Below, piece by piece: positions 8,131 to 14,858 of a stretch of 18,914 nt of DNA (the stretch's first letter is position 1; every line of letters starts with the position of its first letter). This DNA is from SZUA-254 sp035292425 (lineage in GTDB: Bacteria > Bacteroidota > Ignavibacteria > UBA10030 > SZUA-254). Below the pieces are notes generated by a model. The model searched no databases. It worked only from the letters and a program-made list of their open reading frames with translations, and was not told the DNA's origin. The stretch lies in assembly GCA_035292425.1 (NCBI GenBank), contig DATDQD010000224.1:1-18914 (forward strand). The letters are read 5' to 3'. The translations under genes and the position numbers were made by a program.

Positions 8131-9480
8131 TTAATTCAGGCGTTCTTCGCTGGATTCCGTAATGAACGCGATCACCGGTTTCTGGTAGCTTTCGATGTCT
8201 TTCGGGGTCCGGATCGTCGTGTCGAGAAGTTCCTTGAACACCACGCTCAGGAACCCGAGGAACAGGCCCACCGCGAGCCCGCCCAGAATGAGCATCGGGC
8301 GGTTGGGTTGGGTCGGGACGGTCGGTACCAGGGGTGGATCGATGATGATGAACTGGTTGCTCGCGTTCAGTCCGAGGTCGCGCGTGGTGATGGCCTGTTC
8401 CAGTTTGACCTTCATTTCGTCGTAGAGTCTCTTGTAGATGCCGTAATCCGATTCCACGTCCTGGTCGAGCTTCTGGCTGATGGAGGTCTGTTTCAGCTCC
8501 TCCACGAGGTCGGCCCGTTTCTTTTCCAGGTCCCATCGTGTCGGTTCCTGTTTGTGGATTTCCGTCTCGATCGCCTTCTGGATCCTCTCGAGCAGGTCGG
8601 CCAGCTGTTCCTCGGTGCGGAGGACCTCCGGGTATTTCCCCTTGTATTTCCTGGAAATGTCGTCGTACTTGGAAAGCTGGGTCTTCAATTCGTCTGCGAA
8701 GGGGATGTTGCTCCGCTGCAGTTCATAGAGGGTCTGAGTCCCGCTCGCGGTGCCGAGCGCCGCCGGGAACAGCTTGAGGTCTTCGAGTTTCTCCTTGTAG
8801 ACGTTTATCCGCGCGTCGAAATCGGCGATCTGCTTCTGGACGGTTTCGAGCTGCGTATAGAGCTCGCGACTGTCCTGCGGCAGGATGTTGATCCGCGACT
8901 GGACGGCGGATACGACCCTCTGCTGGCTGGCTTCAAATTTGGCCCTGAGCTCGTCCAGCTTGTCCTGGAAAAACTTCACGGTGGATTCATTCCTCTGACC
9001 TTCCACCGTCAGGATGGTCTGGATGAACTGGTCCGCCAGGAGGGCGACGGCGGCCTGGGCCTTCGACGCGTCGGAACTCGCGAAAATAATCCGGAATGAA
9101 TCGGAGCCGCGGCGTTCGGTGGTGATCCTTTTGCGCAGCACCTCGAGCACCGACTGCTCGTCGGTGTCGGCGGATTCCTCGTCGGACCGGTACAGGCTGT
9201 CTCTCAGCTTCTGCATCATCGTGTGGCTGTAGAGGATTTCGTTGAAGGTCCGGAGCCTGTCCTCGGAAGCCATGGCCACGGCCATCTGATAGCTGATCAG
9301 GGGATTCAGGATCTCGTCCCTCTGGACCAGGATCGTGGTTGAGGATTCGTACTTGTTCGACATGACCATCGATCCCACAACCGAGAGAGCGGTAACGATC
9401 ACCGCCGGGATGAAGAGGTACTTCTTCCGTCTCCTGTAAATCGACAGAAGATCCCGAATGGTTATCTGATCTGGTTTCAA
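8131..9480 (-). CDS. Wzz/GumC-like chain-length determinant (polysaccharide co-polymerase)
   Basis: 449 residues. The layout is that of a PCP protein: a cytoplasmic N-terminus, TM1 (about 22-42), a long periplasmic part with predicted coiled coil (about 160-345), a proline-rich PTQPNRP (389-395) and TM2 (396-416), with a short cytoplasmic tail. Such proteins oligomerise around Wzy and connect to Wza, controlling polymer length and export. It lacks a fused kinase domain; the CpsD-like protein next door takes that place. The start is TTG at 9480: the next in-frame ATG lies inside TM1, and AAAGGA at 9489-9494 sits 8 bases upstream, a good Shine-Dalgarno match. It is the first gene of the leftward operon, and a near-perfect sigma-54 promoter lies at 9530-9545, giving a leader of about 39 nt. 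Confidence 0.9.
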   Translation of the reverse strand: MKPDQITIRDLLSIYRRRKKYLFIPAVIVTALSVVGSMVMSNKYESSTTILVQRDEILNPLISYQMAVAMASEDRLRTFNEILYSHTMMQKLRDSLYRSDEESADTDEQSVLEVLRKRITTERRGSDSFRIIFASSDASKAQAAVALLADQFIQTILTVEGQRNESTVKFFQDKLDELRAKFEASQQRVVSAVQSRINILPQDSRELYTQLETVQKQIADFDARINVYKEKLEDLKLFPAALGTASGTQTLYELQRSNIPFADELKTQLSKYDDISRKYKGKYPEVLRTEEQLADLLERIQKAIETEIHKQEPTRWDLEKKRADLVEELKQTSISQKLDQDVESDYGIYKRLYDEMKVKLEQAITTRDLGLNASNQFIIIDPPLVPTVPTQPNRPMLILGGLAVGLFLGFLSVVFKELLDTTIRTPKDIESYQKPVIAFITESSEERLN

Positions 9481-9488
9481 GAGTTCTT

Positions 9489-9494
9489 TCCTTT
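9489..9494 (-). promoter_or_regulatory. Ribosome binding site deciding a TTG start
   Basis: AAAGGA on the minus strand, 8 bases before the TTG at 9480. It supports TTG rather than a later ATG as the start of the Wzz-like gene. Confidence 0.65.
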
Positions 9495-9529
9495 ACGATG
9501 TGGTGAAGAAACTTCCCTGGAAACATAAC

Positions 9530-9545
9530 TGCAATAGATGTGCCA
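9530..9545 (-). promoter_or_regulatory. Sigma-54 (-24/-12) promoter for the leftward EPS operon
   Basis: The minus strand reads TGGCACATCTATTGCA, matching every position of the consensus TGGCACRNNNNTTGCW, with correct GG-to-GC spacing. The C of the -12 element is at 9531, predicting transcription start near 9519 and a leader of about 39 nt before the TTG at 9480. Sigma-54 promoters need an ATP-driven activator bound upstream, here expected between 9546 and 9902. Confidence 0.85.
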
Positions 9546-9741
9546 GAAATCGTTTAAAAAAGGCTTTCGGCAGTATAGAGGATGGCCCGTTTTCGCTGCC
9601 TGGTTGCTATTCGCCGTGCGTCCCTGGGAACCGGCATCACAGTCTGTATAAAAATTACCAGCCATTTTCCCCGGGCGAATTGAATGGTGTGTAAATCTTA
9701 TACGACATGTGCGGGAACGCTTCATAAGGTACATGCATCCC

Positions 9742-9768
9742 GGATAACTTTCTGTGATCTGGATAACT
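9742..9768 (+). repeat. Direct repeat GGATAACT x2, 19 bp apart
   Basis: GGATAACT occurs at 9742-9749 and 9761-9768, so the copies start 19 bp apart, close to two helical turns. Each lies within C(C/T)GGATAACT. The spacing would place two protein copies on the same DNA face, so this is a candidate activator site between the two sigma-54 promoters. No binding protein is known from the sequence. Confidence 0.4.
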
Positions 9769-9902
9769 CCTGGAGGAAAAATCAGAAAAAATGCGAAATT
9801 GGGTGTATTTCAATGAAAAAAGTGGTGCATGAGACTGGAATTCCGGTTGCGCCGGGTCCTCTCAGGGGTCGAATTAACCTTTTATTGAATACGCATTGAG
9901 GC

Positions 9903-9918
9903 TGGCACATTATTTGCC
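9903..9918 (+). promoter_or_regulatory. Sigma-54 (-24/-12) promoter for the rightward export operon
   Basis: TGGCACATTATTTGCC matches the consensus TGGCACRNNNNTTGCW at all but the last base, with correct spacing between GG (9904-9905) and GC (9916-9917). Predicted transcription start is near 9929, about 42 nt before the ATG at 9971. It mirrors the promoter at 9530-9545, so both operons are likely to be switched on together by one sigma-54 activator. Confidence 0.85.
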
Positions 9919-9970
9919 GGTTTAATTGTAGTTCCGCCCACTCACGGGCCGGACATCAATCCCGACCAAG

Positions 9971-10699
9971 ATGACATCCTTTATCTCTATGCCGAAAACG
10001 ATATTCTCTGCGTTTGTCTTTCTCCTGACGATCCTCGCCCTCGCCGGATGCGGACCGAGCAATCTGTCCAAAGACAGCATTACCCAGATCATCCGGTCCG
10101 GGAGCAGGCCCATCCAGGCGGAGGCGAAATCGGACGATTACGTCATCCGTCAGGGCGACCAGATTAAGATGGAAGTGTGGGGGTATCCCGAATTCAACAC
10201 GGAGACGATCGTGAAGGAACTGGGGACCGTGGCGATCCCCGGGGTCGGCGAGGTGACCGCCGCCGGCCTCACCAAGGACCAGTTCCGCCAGCAGCTCGTC
10301 ACGAAACTCGCTGAGTACATCCAGGGGGAGGTCAAGATTTCCCTTGCCGTGATCAGCGCCGTGCCCCAGAAAATCACGATCCTGGGGGAGGTCACCCGGC
10401 AGGAAAACTATCCCCTCTCCAGCGAGGTGACCCTCCTCGAAGCTCTCTCCATGGCCGGCGGGGTCACGGTCGACAGCGATCTGAGGTCGGTGAAAATACT
10501 CCGCGGCGGCCTGAACAGCCAGCCGATCGAAGTGGACCTCACGTATTACGTCGAGCGCGGAAACATCGAATCGATCCCGATCGTCCGTCCCGGCGATACC
10601 ATTTATGTGCCGCGGAACGAAAACGTCATCAGGGAATTGTCGGTGTTCCTGCGGGACGCATTCTTCGTTTTCGGATTTTTCGGAATCTTCGGCAGATGA
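9971..10699 (+). CDS. Wza-like polysaccharide export lipoprotein
   Basis: 242 residues. The N-terminus is a lipoprotein signal with lipobox LAGC (24-27), so the mature protein would begin at C27 and be anchored in the outer membrane. A polysaccharide-export domain follows (about 56-132, opening DDYVIRQGDQIKMEVWGYPE) and then an SLBB-like domain (about 134-185, ITILGEV... to AGGV). The C-terminal tail (228-242) is short and aromatic, as expected for the part that crosses the outer membrane in Wza-type channels. The protein should form the exit channel that works with the Wzz-like protein encoded divergently. Two in-frame ATGs are possible, at 9971 and 9989; neither has a good Shine-Dalgarno sequence. 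It is the first gene behind the rightward sigma-54 promoter. Confidence 0.9.
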   Translation: MTSFISMPKTIFSAFVFLLTILALAGCGPSNLSKDSITQIIRSGSRPIQAEAKSDDYVIRQGDQIKMEVWGYPEFNTETIVKELGTVAIPGVGEVTAAGLTKDQFRQQLVTKLAEYIQGEVKISLAVISAVPQKITILGEVTRQENYPLSSEVTLLEALSMAGGVTVDSDLRSVKILRGGLNSQPIEVDLTYYVERGNIESIPIVRPGDTIYVPRNENVIRELSVFLRDAFFVFGFFGIFGR

Positions 10700-10706
10700 G
10701 CGTCGT

Positions 10707-11654
10707 ATGAGAAAATTCCAGATTTCGGCAGCCATCGCGGCGTTTTTCCTGGCGTCGCTCTGGACCGGGGCCCGCGGTCAGGAGTCGACCGTCTACCTGT
10801 CGAAGCCGTTCCAGGCGGGCGCGAGGTCGATCGGGTTCGCCGGCGCGATCACGGGCGATGCGCCGGACGTCTCCGTCATGTACGGCAACCCCGCCGCGCT
10901 CGCGTTCCTCGACAATTCCTCCATTCTCATCACCCACACGTACGAGAGGTCCTCGAACGTCATGGACGAAAACGTCGCGGCGCCGCTGTTCCTCAGGAGG
11001 GGGGAGGTCGTCGGGATCGCCGCCTCGGTGGGTCACGTCGGTTACCTGAGCCGGACGCCGAAAAACGACTTCAAGGTGATGCAATACGGATACGACGTGT
11101 CGTACAGCCGCCGCATCATCCCGACCCTCAGCCTCGGCGGGACGCTGAACGTCCGGTATGCGCGATCTTCCGACTCGAAATTATGGGGCCTCTCCTCCTC
11201 GTTCGGCCTGTTCTATTTCCCGACGCCGGAAGTGAGCTACGGCGCGGCGCTGACCGGTGTCGGTTCGGGGATCAAGTATATCTTCGACGGTGAGCGGACC
11301 CTGTTGAACTCCGGGAATATATCGAGGAGCATCCTGGTGGGCGCCGTGATGCGTTTCCCGACGAAGGCCGCCAAGACCCGCATGTTCAATATCAGCCTCG
11401 CGGCGGAGAAAATGTTCGACCGGCCGGAGATCCGGTATTTCGGGGGATTGGAAATCCTCCCGGTCAGGTTTATCTCCTTCCGCGTCGGGTATTTCCGCGC
11501 GGAGAATGTCCTTGAATACGCGTCCTACGGCATGGGCGTGGCCTTTGGAAGCTGGAAACTCGATTTCGGGATGACCCCCGGCAAGGTCTCCCGCGAACTA
11601 TTCCAGGTGACTCTGACAACCCCGATCTGGAACCAGCTCGACACAATCTACTGA
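10707..11654 (+). CDS. PorV/PorQ-like outer-membrane beta-barrel protein
   Basis: 315 residues from ATG 10707, 7 bases after the Wza-like stop; an upstream extension of this frame only shadows the previous gene. A Sec signal peptide is clear (MRKF, then a hydrophobic core ending near ARGQE). The mature start ARSIGFAGAITGDAPDVS... YGNPAALAF resembles the PorV/PorQ/FadL-type opening (typically AGxAGAxxxxxxDxxxxxxNPAgLA), and the rest has alternating strands with aromatic ends, fitting a barrel. PorV is the T9SS shuttle that brings substrates to the sortase; related proteins of unknown role occur in FCB genomes. Placed between the export channel and the activator-like protein, it may instead assist EPS export or attachment. 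The family call is moderate; the role is inference. Confidence 0.6.
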   Translation: MRKFQISAAIAAFFLASLWTGARGQESTVYLSKPFQAGARSIGFAGAITGDAPDVSVMYGNPAALAFLDNSSILITHTYERSSNVMDENVAAPLFLRRGEVVGIAASVGHVGYLSRTPKNDFKVMQYGYDVSYSRRIIPTLSLGGTLNVRYARSSDSKLWGLSSSFGLFYFPTPEVSYGAALTGVGSGIKYIFDGERTLLNSGNISRSILVGAVMRFPTKAAKTRMFNISLAAEKMFDRPEIRYFGGLEILPVRFISFRVGYFRAENVLEYASYGMGVAFGSWKLDFGMTPGKVSRELFQVTLTTPIWNQLDTIY

Positions 11655-11664
11655 AGACGGTTGA

Positions 11665-12516
11665 ATGATCAGACCCACTGAGATCTCGAAGCGCACCGAC
11701 CTGAATCTGGATGCGTTCTGGCGGGCGCAGGGGAGTGTCATCGTCCGGAACATGCTCCGGACGGCCGGACACTTCGCGCTCAGCGACCTTGGAGTGAGGA
11801 TCGTCGGTGAGAAGGGGTCCGGGAAACTCCCCCTGGCCCGTCTGATCCACCAGGCCAGCTCGAGAGGGAGCTTTTCCTTCGTCCATATCGATTGCGCGGA
11901 GCTGATGCATCGCCACCCTGAAAAGGCGCTTCTCGGCGCTGAACACTCAGGGCGGGATGGGCATGAAACCGAACCGGGTCTCCTGGAAACGACGGACGGT
12001 GGGACCATCTATCTCGACGCGTACCCGCTCCTCCCCGGCTCCATCCGGGACCTCCTCTTCAAGGCTTTGGATATGAAGCACTTCAGGCGAATCGGCGGCA
12101 CGAAGGACGTTCGACTGAACGTCCGGATCATCAACGGCATCACGAAGAGTCCGGGCCCCGCGGGAGCGGAAAACGACACTGAAACTGAGATGTCGATGCG
12201 GATCAGCCCCGTATGCATCAATATCCCCCCCCTCCGCGAGCGAAGAGAAGACATCAAGCCCCTGATTTACCTGTTTTTAGCGGAATATTCAGAAGAAATG
12301 AAGAAATATGTTAGCGGGATCACATCGGAAGCCCTCGAAGTATGCCGATATTACGGCTGGCCCGGCAATATCTACGAATTGAGGAATGTTATCAGGCATT
12401 CGGCCCTGCGCTGCAAGGGGCCTGCCCTTGAGCTGGATCACCTGCCGGAATATATCCGGCACGAGAATGGGTTGATAGGGATGCACCACGGAAAAGCCGT
12501 GTCCACAAATTTGTAG
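11665..12516 (+). CDS. Degenerate sigma-54-activator-type AAA+ protein, no HTH domain
   Basis: 283 residues, 10 bases after the previous stop. The fold is that of the central domain of bacterial enhancer-binding proteins: Walker A GEKGSGK (48-54), GGTIYLD (112-118), IPPLRERREDIKPL (187-200) and GWPGNIYELRNVI (231-243). Key residues are altered: the GAFTGA loop that touches sigma-54 reads SGRDGH (about 95-100), the Walker B glutamate is alanine (A119), the first arginine-finger position is absent from the segment before R179, and the sensor II arginine of PGNxREL is tyrosine (Y237). There is no receiver domain and no Fis-type HTH at the C-terminus. ATP binding may remain, but hydrolysis and sigma-54 remodelling look lost. 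It sits behind a sigma-54 promoter, so a modulator of the true activator is a plausible role; this is inference. The frame is intact, arguing against a decayed pseudogene. Confidence 0.8.
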   Translation: MIRPTEISKRTDLNLDAFWRAQGSVIVRNMLRTAGHFALSDLGVRIVGEKGSGKLPLARLIHQASSRGSFSFVHIDCAELMHRHPEKALLGAEHSGRDGHETEPGLLETTDGGTIYLDAYPLLPGSIRDLLFKALDMKHFRRIGGTKDVRLNVRIINGITKSPGPAGAENDTETEMSMRISPVCINIPPLRERREDIKPLIYLFLAEYSEEMKKYVSGITSEALEVCRYYGWPGNIYELRNVIRHSALRCKGPALELDHLPEYIRHENGLIGMHHGKAVSTNL

Positions 12517-12538
12517 TATGACATACCCCCCGTCATAC
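12516..12538. repeat. Inverted repeat GTATGAC-N9-GTCATAC after the activator-like gene
   Basis: The arms 12516-12522 and 12532-12538 are perfectly complementary over 7 bp around a 9-base loop rich in C. It overlaps the last base of the TAG stop of the activator-like gene. No T-tract follows, so a factor-independent terminator is not well supported; an operator upstream of the next gene is another possibility. Confidence 0.5.
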
Positions 12539-12569
12539 GTGACAGCGTACTTGAATATTTCATTATAAT
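12539..12569 (+). promoter_or_regulatory. Possible sigma-70-type promoter for the WecA-like fusion gene
   Basis: A perfect TATAAT lies at 12564-12569 in an AT-rich stretch, and GTGACA (5 of 6 to TTGACA) at 12539-12544, with a 19-bp spacer that is longer than ideal. Predicted start is near 12576, about 95 nt before the ATG at 12672. No -24/-12 element is seen here, so this gene appears to be controlled separately from the two divergent operons. Confidence 0.4.
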
Positions 12570-12593
12570 TTCTCAATTTTACGAGGTTCTACA

Positions 12594-12616
12594 CACCGAT
12601 TGACCGTCCATCGGTG
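12594..12616 (+). repeat. Inverted repeat CACCGAT-N9-ATCGGTG in the leader of the WecA-like gene
   Basis: Perfect 7-bp arms at 12594-12600 and 12610-12616 with a 9-base loop. It would lie in the untranslated leader if transcription starts near 12576, so it could form a hairpin in the RNA or bind a dimeric regulator. The loop length matches that of the inverted repeat at 12516-12538. Confidence 0.45.
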
Positions 12617-12671
12617 ACGCAGGATATCCCGTATTTGCCTCCCTCAGGGGGAAAGTGACATAAACAAGACG

Positions 12672-14621
12672 ATGGATTACCACTACTTCATATTTTTCAT
12701 ACCGCTGGCGCTCTCACTGTTTTTCACTCCGCTGGTGATCTCGTACGCGAAGCGAATCGGCGCCATCGACCAGCCGAACGAACGGAAGGTCCACAAACAG
12801 CCGATCCCCCGTCTTGGCGGCGTTGCGATCTACATCAGTTTCTTTCTCTCCCTGGTGATCGCGATGTACCTCGATCCGCAGATCAACACGCTCGCCGGGA
12901 TGAGTCCGCGCAACGGAGTGATGCTCGTAGCGTCCCTGACGCTGGTCCTGTTCCTGGGGATCTGGGACGATCTGAAACCGCTCTCACCGGGGAAAAAATT
13001 CATCGCCCAGGTGATCGCCGCCTCCATCGTCTATATTGCCGGCTTCCGCATCACGACGATCACGCATCCGTTCAGTCCAAACCTTCTCGATCTGGGGCTG
13101 TTCGCATACCCCGTCACCATCCTCTGGATCGTGGGGATCACCAACGCCTTCAACCTGATCGACGGCCTCGACGGGCTTGCGTCGGGCGTCGCGCTCATCG
13201 TCTCGATCACGATCTTCTCCATTTCACTCATCAAGCAGGACGCCACCACGGCCATGATGGCCCTCCTGATGGCCGGCGCCCTGATCGGGTTCCTGAGGTA
13301 CAATTTCCAGGGGGCGAGGATTTTTCTCGGGGATTCGGGCAGTCTCTTCATCGGGTTCATGCTCGCCATCCTTTCAATGCGCAGTTCCACGAAGGGCTCG
13401 ACGGCGTTCTCGATCATCGTGCCGGTGCTGGCGCTCGGTCTGCCGATCATGGATACGCTCTTGTCCATGATTCGGAGGTTCCTCAAATCGGTCCTTCCCT
13501 CGTCGGTCCTTTCCTCGTCGAAACGGTCGTCCACGATGCTGGGAAAACTCTCCGGGATCTTCCATCCCGACAGGGGGCACATCCACCACCAGCTCATCGA
13601 GAGGGGTTTCTCGCACCGCAAGGTCGTCCTCCTGCTTTATGTGGTATCGTGCCTCTTCGGCCTGGGGGCGTTTGCGGTGACATTCTCGAACAGCTTCGGC
13701 GCCTCGCTCATCATCGTCTCGATCGCGATTGCGACGTTCGTGGGGGTGAGCCAGCTGCGCTACAGGGAAATGGCGATCCTCAGGAACGGGCTCTTCCTGC
13801 CGATGTACGAGTGGCCGCTGTTCCAGAGCAGTCTCTTCCTGAGTTTCCTCGACCTGGGGTTCATGGTGGTCTCGTACCTCCTGTCGTACAAGCTGGCGTT
13901 CCGCGATGAGCCGCCGTTGAGTAATCCCGGGCGGCCGTTCTTCACGGCCCTCGCGCTGATGACAGGGGTGCAGATGAGCATGTTTTACATTTCGGGGCTC
14001 TACCGGCACGCGACCAGGCAGTTCGGGCTGGGAGATATTCTCAAGCTCGTCAAGGGGGTGCTCGCCACCGTCGGTGTCACGTATTTTATCCTCCTCCTGC
14101 TGCCGGCCCAGAAGGCGCTCGCCGACGCGACGTTCATCCTGTTGGATTTCTTCATGCTCCTGTCGCTGGTGCTGGCGGCGCGCGGGTCCTTCAGGATTCT
14201 CAACTACCTCTCGCGCCGCGAGGGCAAGGCAGAGTGCACGAAGGTGCTCATTTACGGCGCCGACGCCAACGGGCTCCTCCTTCTCCACAGGTTCATACAC
14301 GACGACTGTCTCCGTTACTGCCCCGTCGGTTTCCTCGACGACAATCCGCGGCTCGAAGGCAGGAGACTGGACGGTTACCCGATCTTCGGGGGGCACTGGA
14401 AATTGTCCCGCCTCGTGCGGACCAAGCACATCCAGGAAGTCATCCTCGCCGTCGGTGACCTGAAGCCGGCCATCCTCTCCCGTCTCCACGAAATCTGCCG
14501 CGAGAACGGGGTCGTGCTCAGGCGTTCGACGATCCAGCTTGAGGAATACGCCCCGCGGACGGACGTGAAAACCCTGGAGCCGCTGACGCTCCAGGAAAGT
14601 CCCGGTTTGTACGCCGGGTAA
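12672..14621 (+). CDS. WecA/TagO-like transferase fused to a CapD/FlaA1-type N-terminal half
   Basis: 649 residues. Residues 1 to about 370 form a complete polyprenyl-phosphate sugar-1-phosphate transferase (MraY/WecA/TagO family): DQPNERKVHKQPIPRLGG (33-50), DD at 99-100, NAFNLIDGLDGL (158-169), FLGDSGS (218-224) and HIHH (303-306), with about 10-11 membrane helices. It should move GlcNAc-1-P (or a similar sugar-P) to undecaprenyl phosphate and so start the repeat unit. Residues about 390-510 add four more helices, and 524-649 a Rossmann-like region (VLIYGADANG, then GFLDDNPRLEGR) as in the N-terminal half of CapD/FlaA1/PglF epimerases or WbaP-type transferases. The catalytic second half of those families is missing. 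A Ser-rich insert (about 272-295) lies before HIHH. The gene is 155 bases after the activator-like gene and probably has its own promoter. Confidence 0.85.
   Translation: MDYHYFIFFIPLALSLFFTPLVISYAKRIGAIDQPNERKVHKQPIPRLGGVAIYISFFLSLVIAMYLDPQINTLAGMSPRNGVMLVASLTLVLFLGIWDDLKPLSPGKKFIAQVIAASIVYIAGFRITTITHPFSPNLLDLGLFAYPVTILWIVGITNAFNLIDGLDGLASGVALIVSITIFSISLIKQDATTAMMALLMAGALIGFLRYNFQGARIFLGDSGSLFIGFMLAILSMRSSTKGSTAFSIIVPVLALGLPIMDTLLSMIRRFLKSVLPSSVLSSSKRSSTMLGKLSGIFHPDRGHIHHQLIERGFSHRKVVLLLYVVSCLFGLGAFAVTFSNSFGASLIIVSIAIATFVGVSQLRYREMAILRNGLFLPMYEWPLFQSSLFLSFLDLGFMVVSYLLSYKLAFRDEPPLSNPGRPFFTALALMTGVQMSMFYISGLYRHATRQFGLGDILKLVKGVLATVGVTYFILLLLPAQKALADATFILLDFFMLLSLVLAARGSFRILNYLSRREGKAECTKVLIYGADANGLLLLHRFIHDDCLRYCPVGFLDDNPRLEGRRLDGYPIFGGHWKLSRLVRTKHIQEVILAVGDLKPAILSRLHEICRENGVVLRRSTIQLEEYAPRTDVKTLEPLTLQESPGLYAG
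13488..13517 (+). repeat. Two tandem 15-bp units inside the WecA-like gene
   Basis: The units 13488-13502 and 13503-13517 differ at one base. They encode SVLPS and SVLSS, forming most of a Ser-rich cytoplasmic insert between the GDSGS and HIHH motifs of the transferase. Family members usually have a shorter loop here, so the insert seems to have grown by duplication. Confidence 0.65.
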
Positions 14622-14667
14622 GTCCTTCCCCACAACACCGGATCCCAGGCAATCCTCACGAAGGTCC

Positions 14668-14690
14668 CCCCGGGCGTTCCGACGCCGGGG
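14668..14690 (+). terminator. Possible terminator hairpin after the WecA-like gene
   Basis: Arms CCCC-g-GGCGT and ACGCC-GGGG pair over 9 bp with one bulged G around a TCCG loop, 47 bases after the stop codon. No T-tract follows, so it would be a weak or factor-dependent terminator. Confidence 0.4.
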
Positions 14691-14781
14691 TGAAATCCGT
14701 CACTCCCGCCCCGGACAGAAGTGCGATTCCGCCCCAAGGAACCGGATCAGGAGATGTCTTGTCAGGAAGGTGGATGTATCA

Positions 14782-14814
14782 GGGGGACGGCATGGTTGAA
14801 GATCATGCTCCCCC
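14782..14814. terminator. Possible terminator hairpin between the convergent genes
   Basis: GGGGG (14782-14786) pairs with CCCCC (14810-14814), and GCATG (14790-14794) with CATGC (14804-14808), around a 9-base loop and a small internal loop. It lies 45 bases beyond the GH18 stop on the minus strand. No T-tract is seen on either side, so the direction and function are uncertain. Confidence 0.35.
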
Positions 14815-14858
14815 AGGCAATCAAACCGCGGGGACGTTTGAAGATCGGGAGTGATTCT

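Larger units (their letters stand above)
9481..9970. other. 490-bp divergent intergenic regulatory region
   Basis: This gap separates the leftward EPS operon from the rightward export operon and is visibly more AT-rich than the flanking genes. It holds two outward-facing sigma-54 promoters (9530-9545 minus, 9903-9918 plus) about 357 bp apart, and between them several short direct and inverted repeats that could bind an activator. No convincing gene was found inside it: the open frames there have no family-like sequence or suitable Shine-Dalgarno spacing. Confidence 0.75.
14622..14858. other. 237-bp convergent intergenic region
   Basis: It lies between the 3' ends of the WecA-like gene (plus) and the first GH18 gene (minus). 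It holds two GC-rich hairpins (14668-14690 and 14782-14814) and no convincing reading frame. One or both hairpins may end transcription from either side. Confidence 0.5.

Noticed and set aside
9512..9524. First copy of the 13-mer related to 9619-9631 as an activator site
   Set aside because: It overlaps the predicted transcription start of the leftward promoter, an unlikely place for an upstream activator site; kept only as part of a weak repeat observation.
9684..9899. 71-residue plus-strand frame in the divergent region, and a 28-residue frame beginning at 9812
   Set aside because: No recognisable domain, poor start context, and it lies directly on the putative regulatory region.
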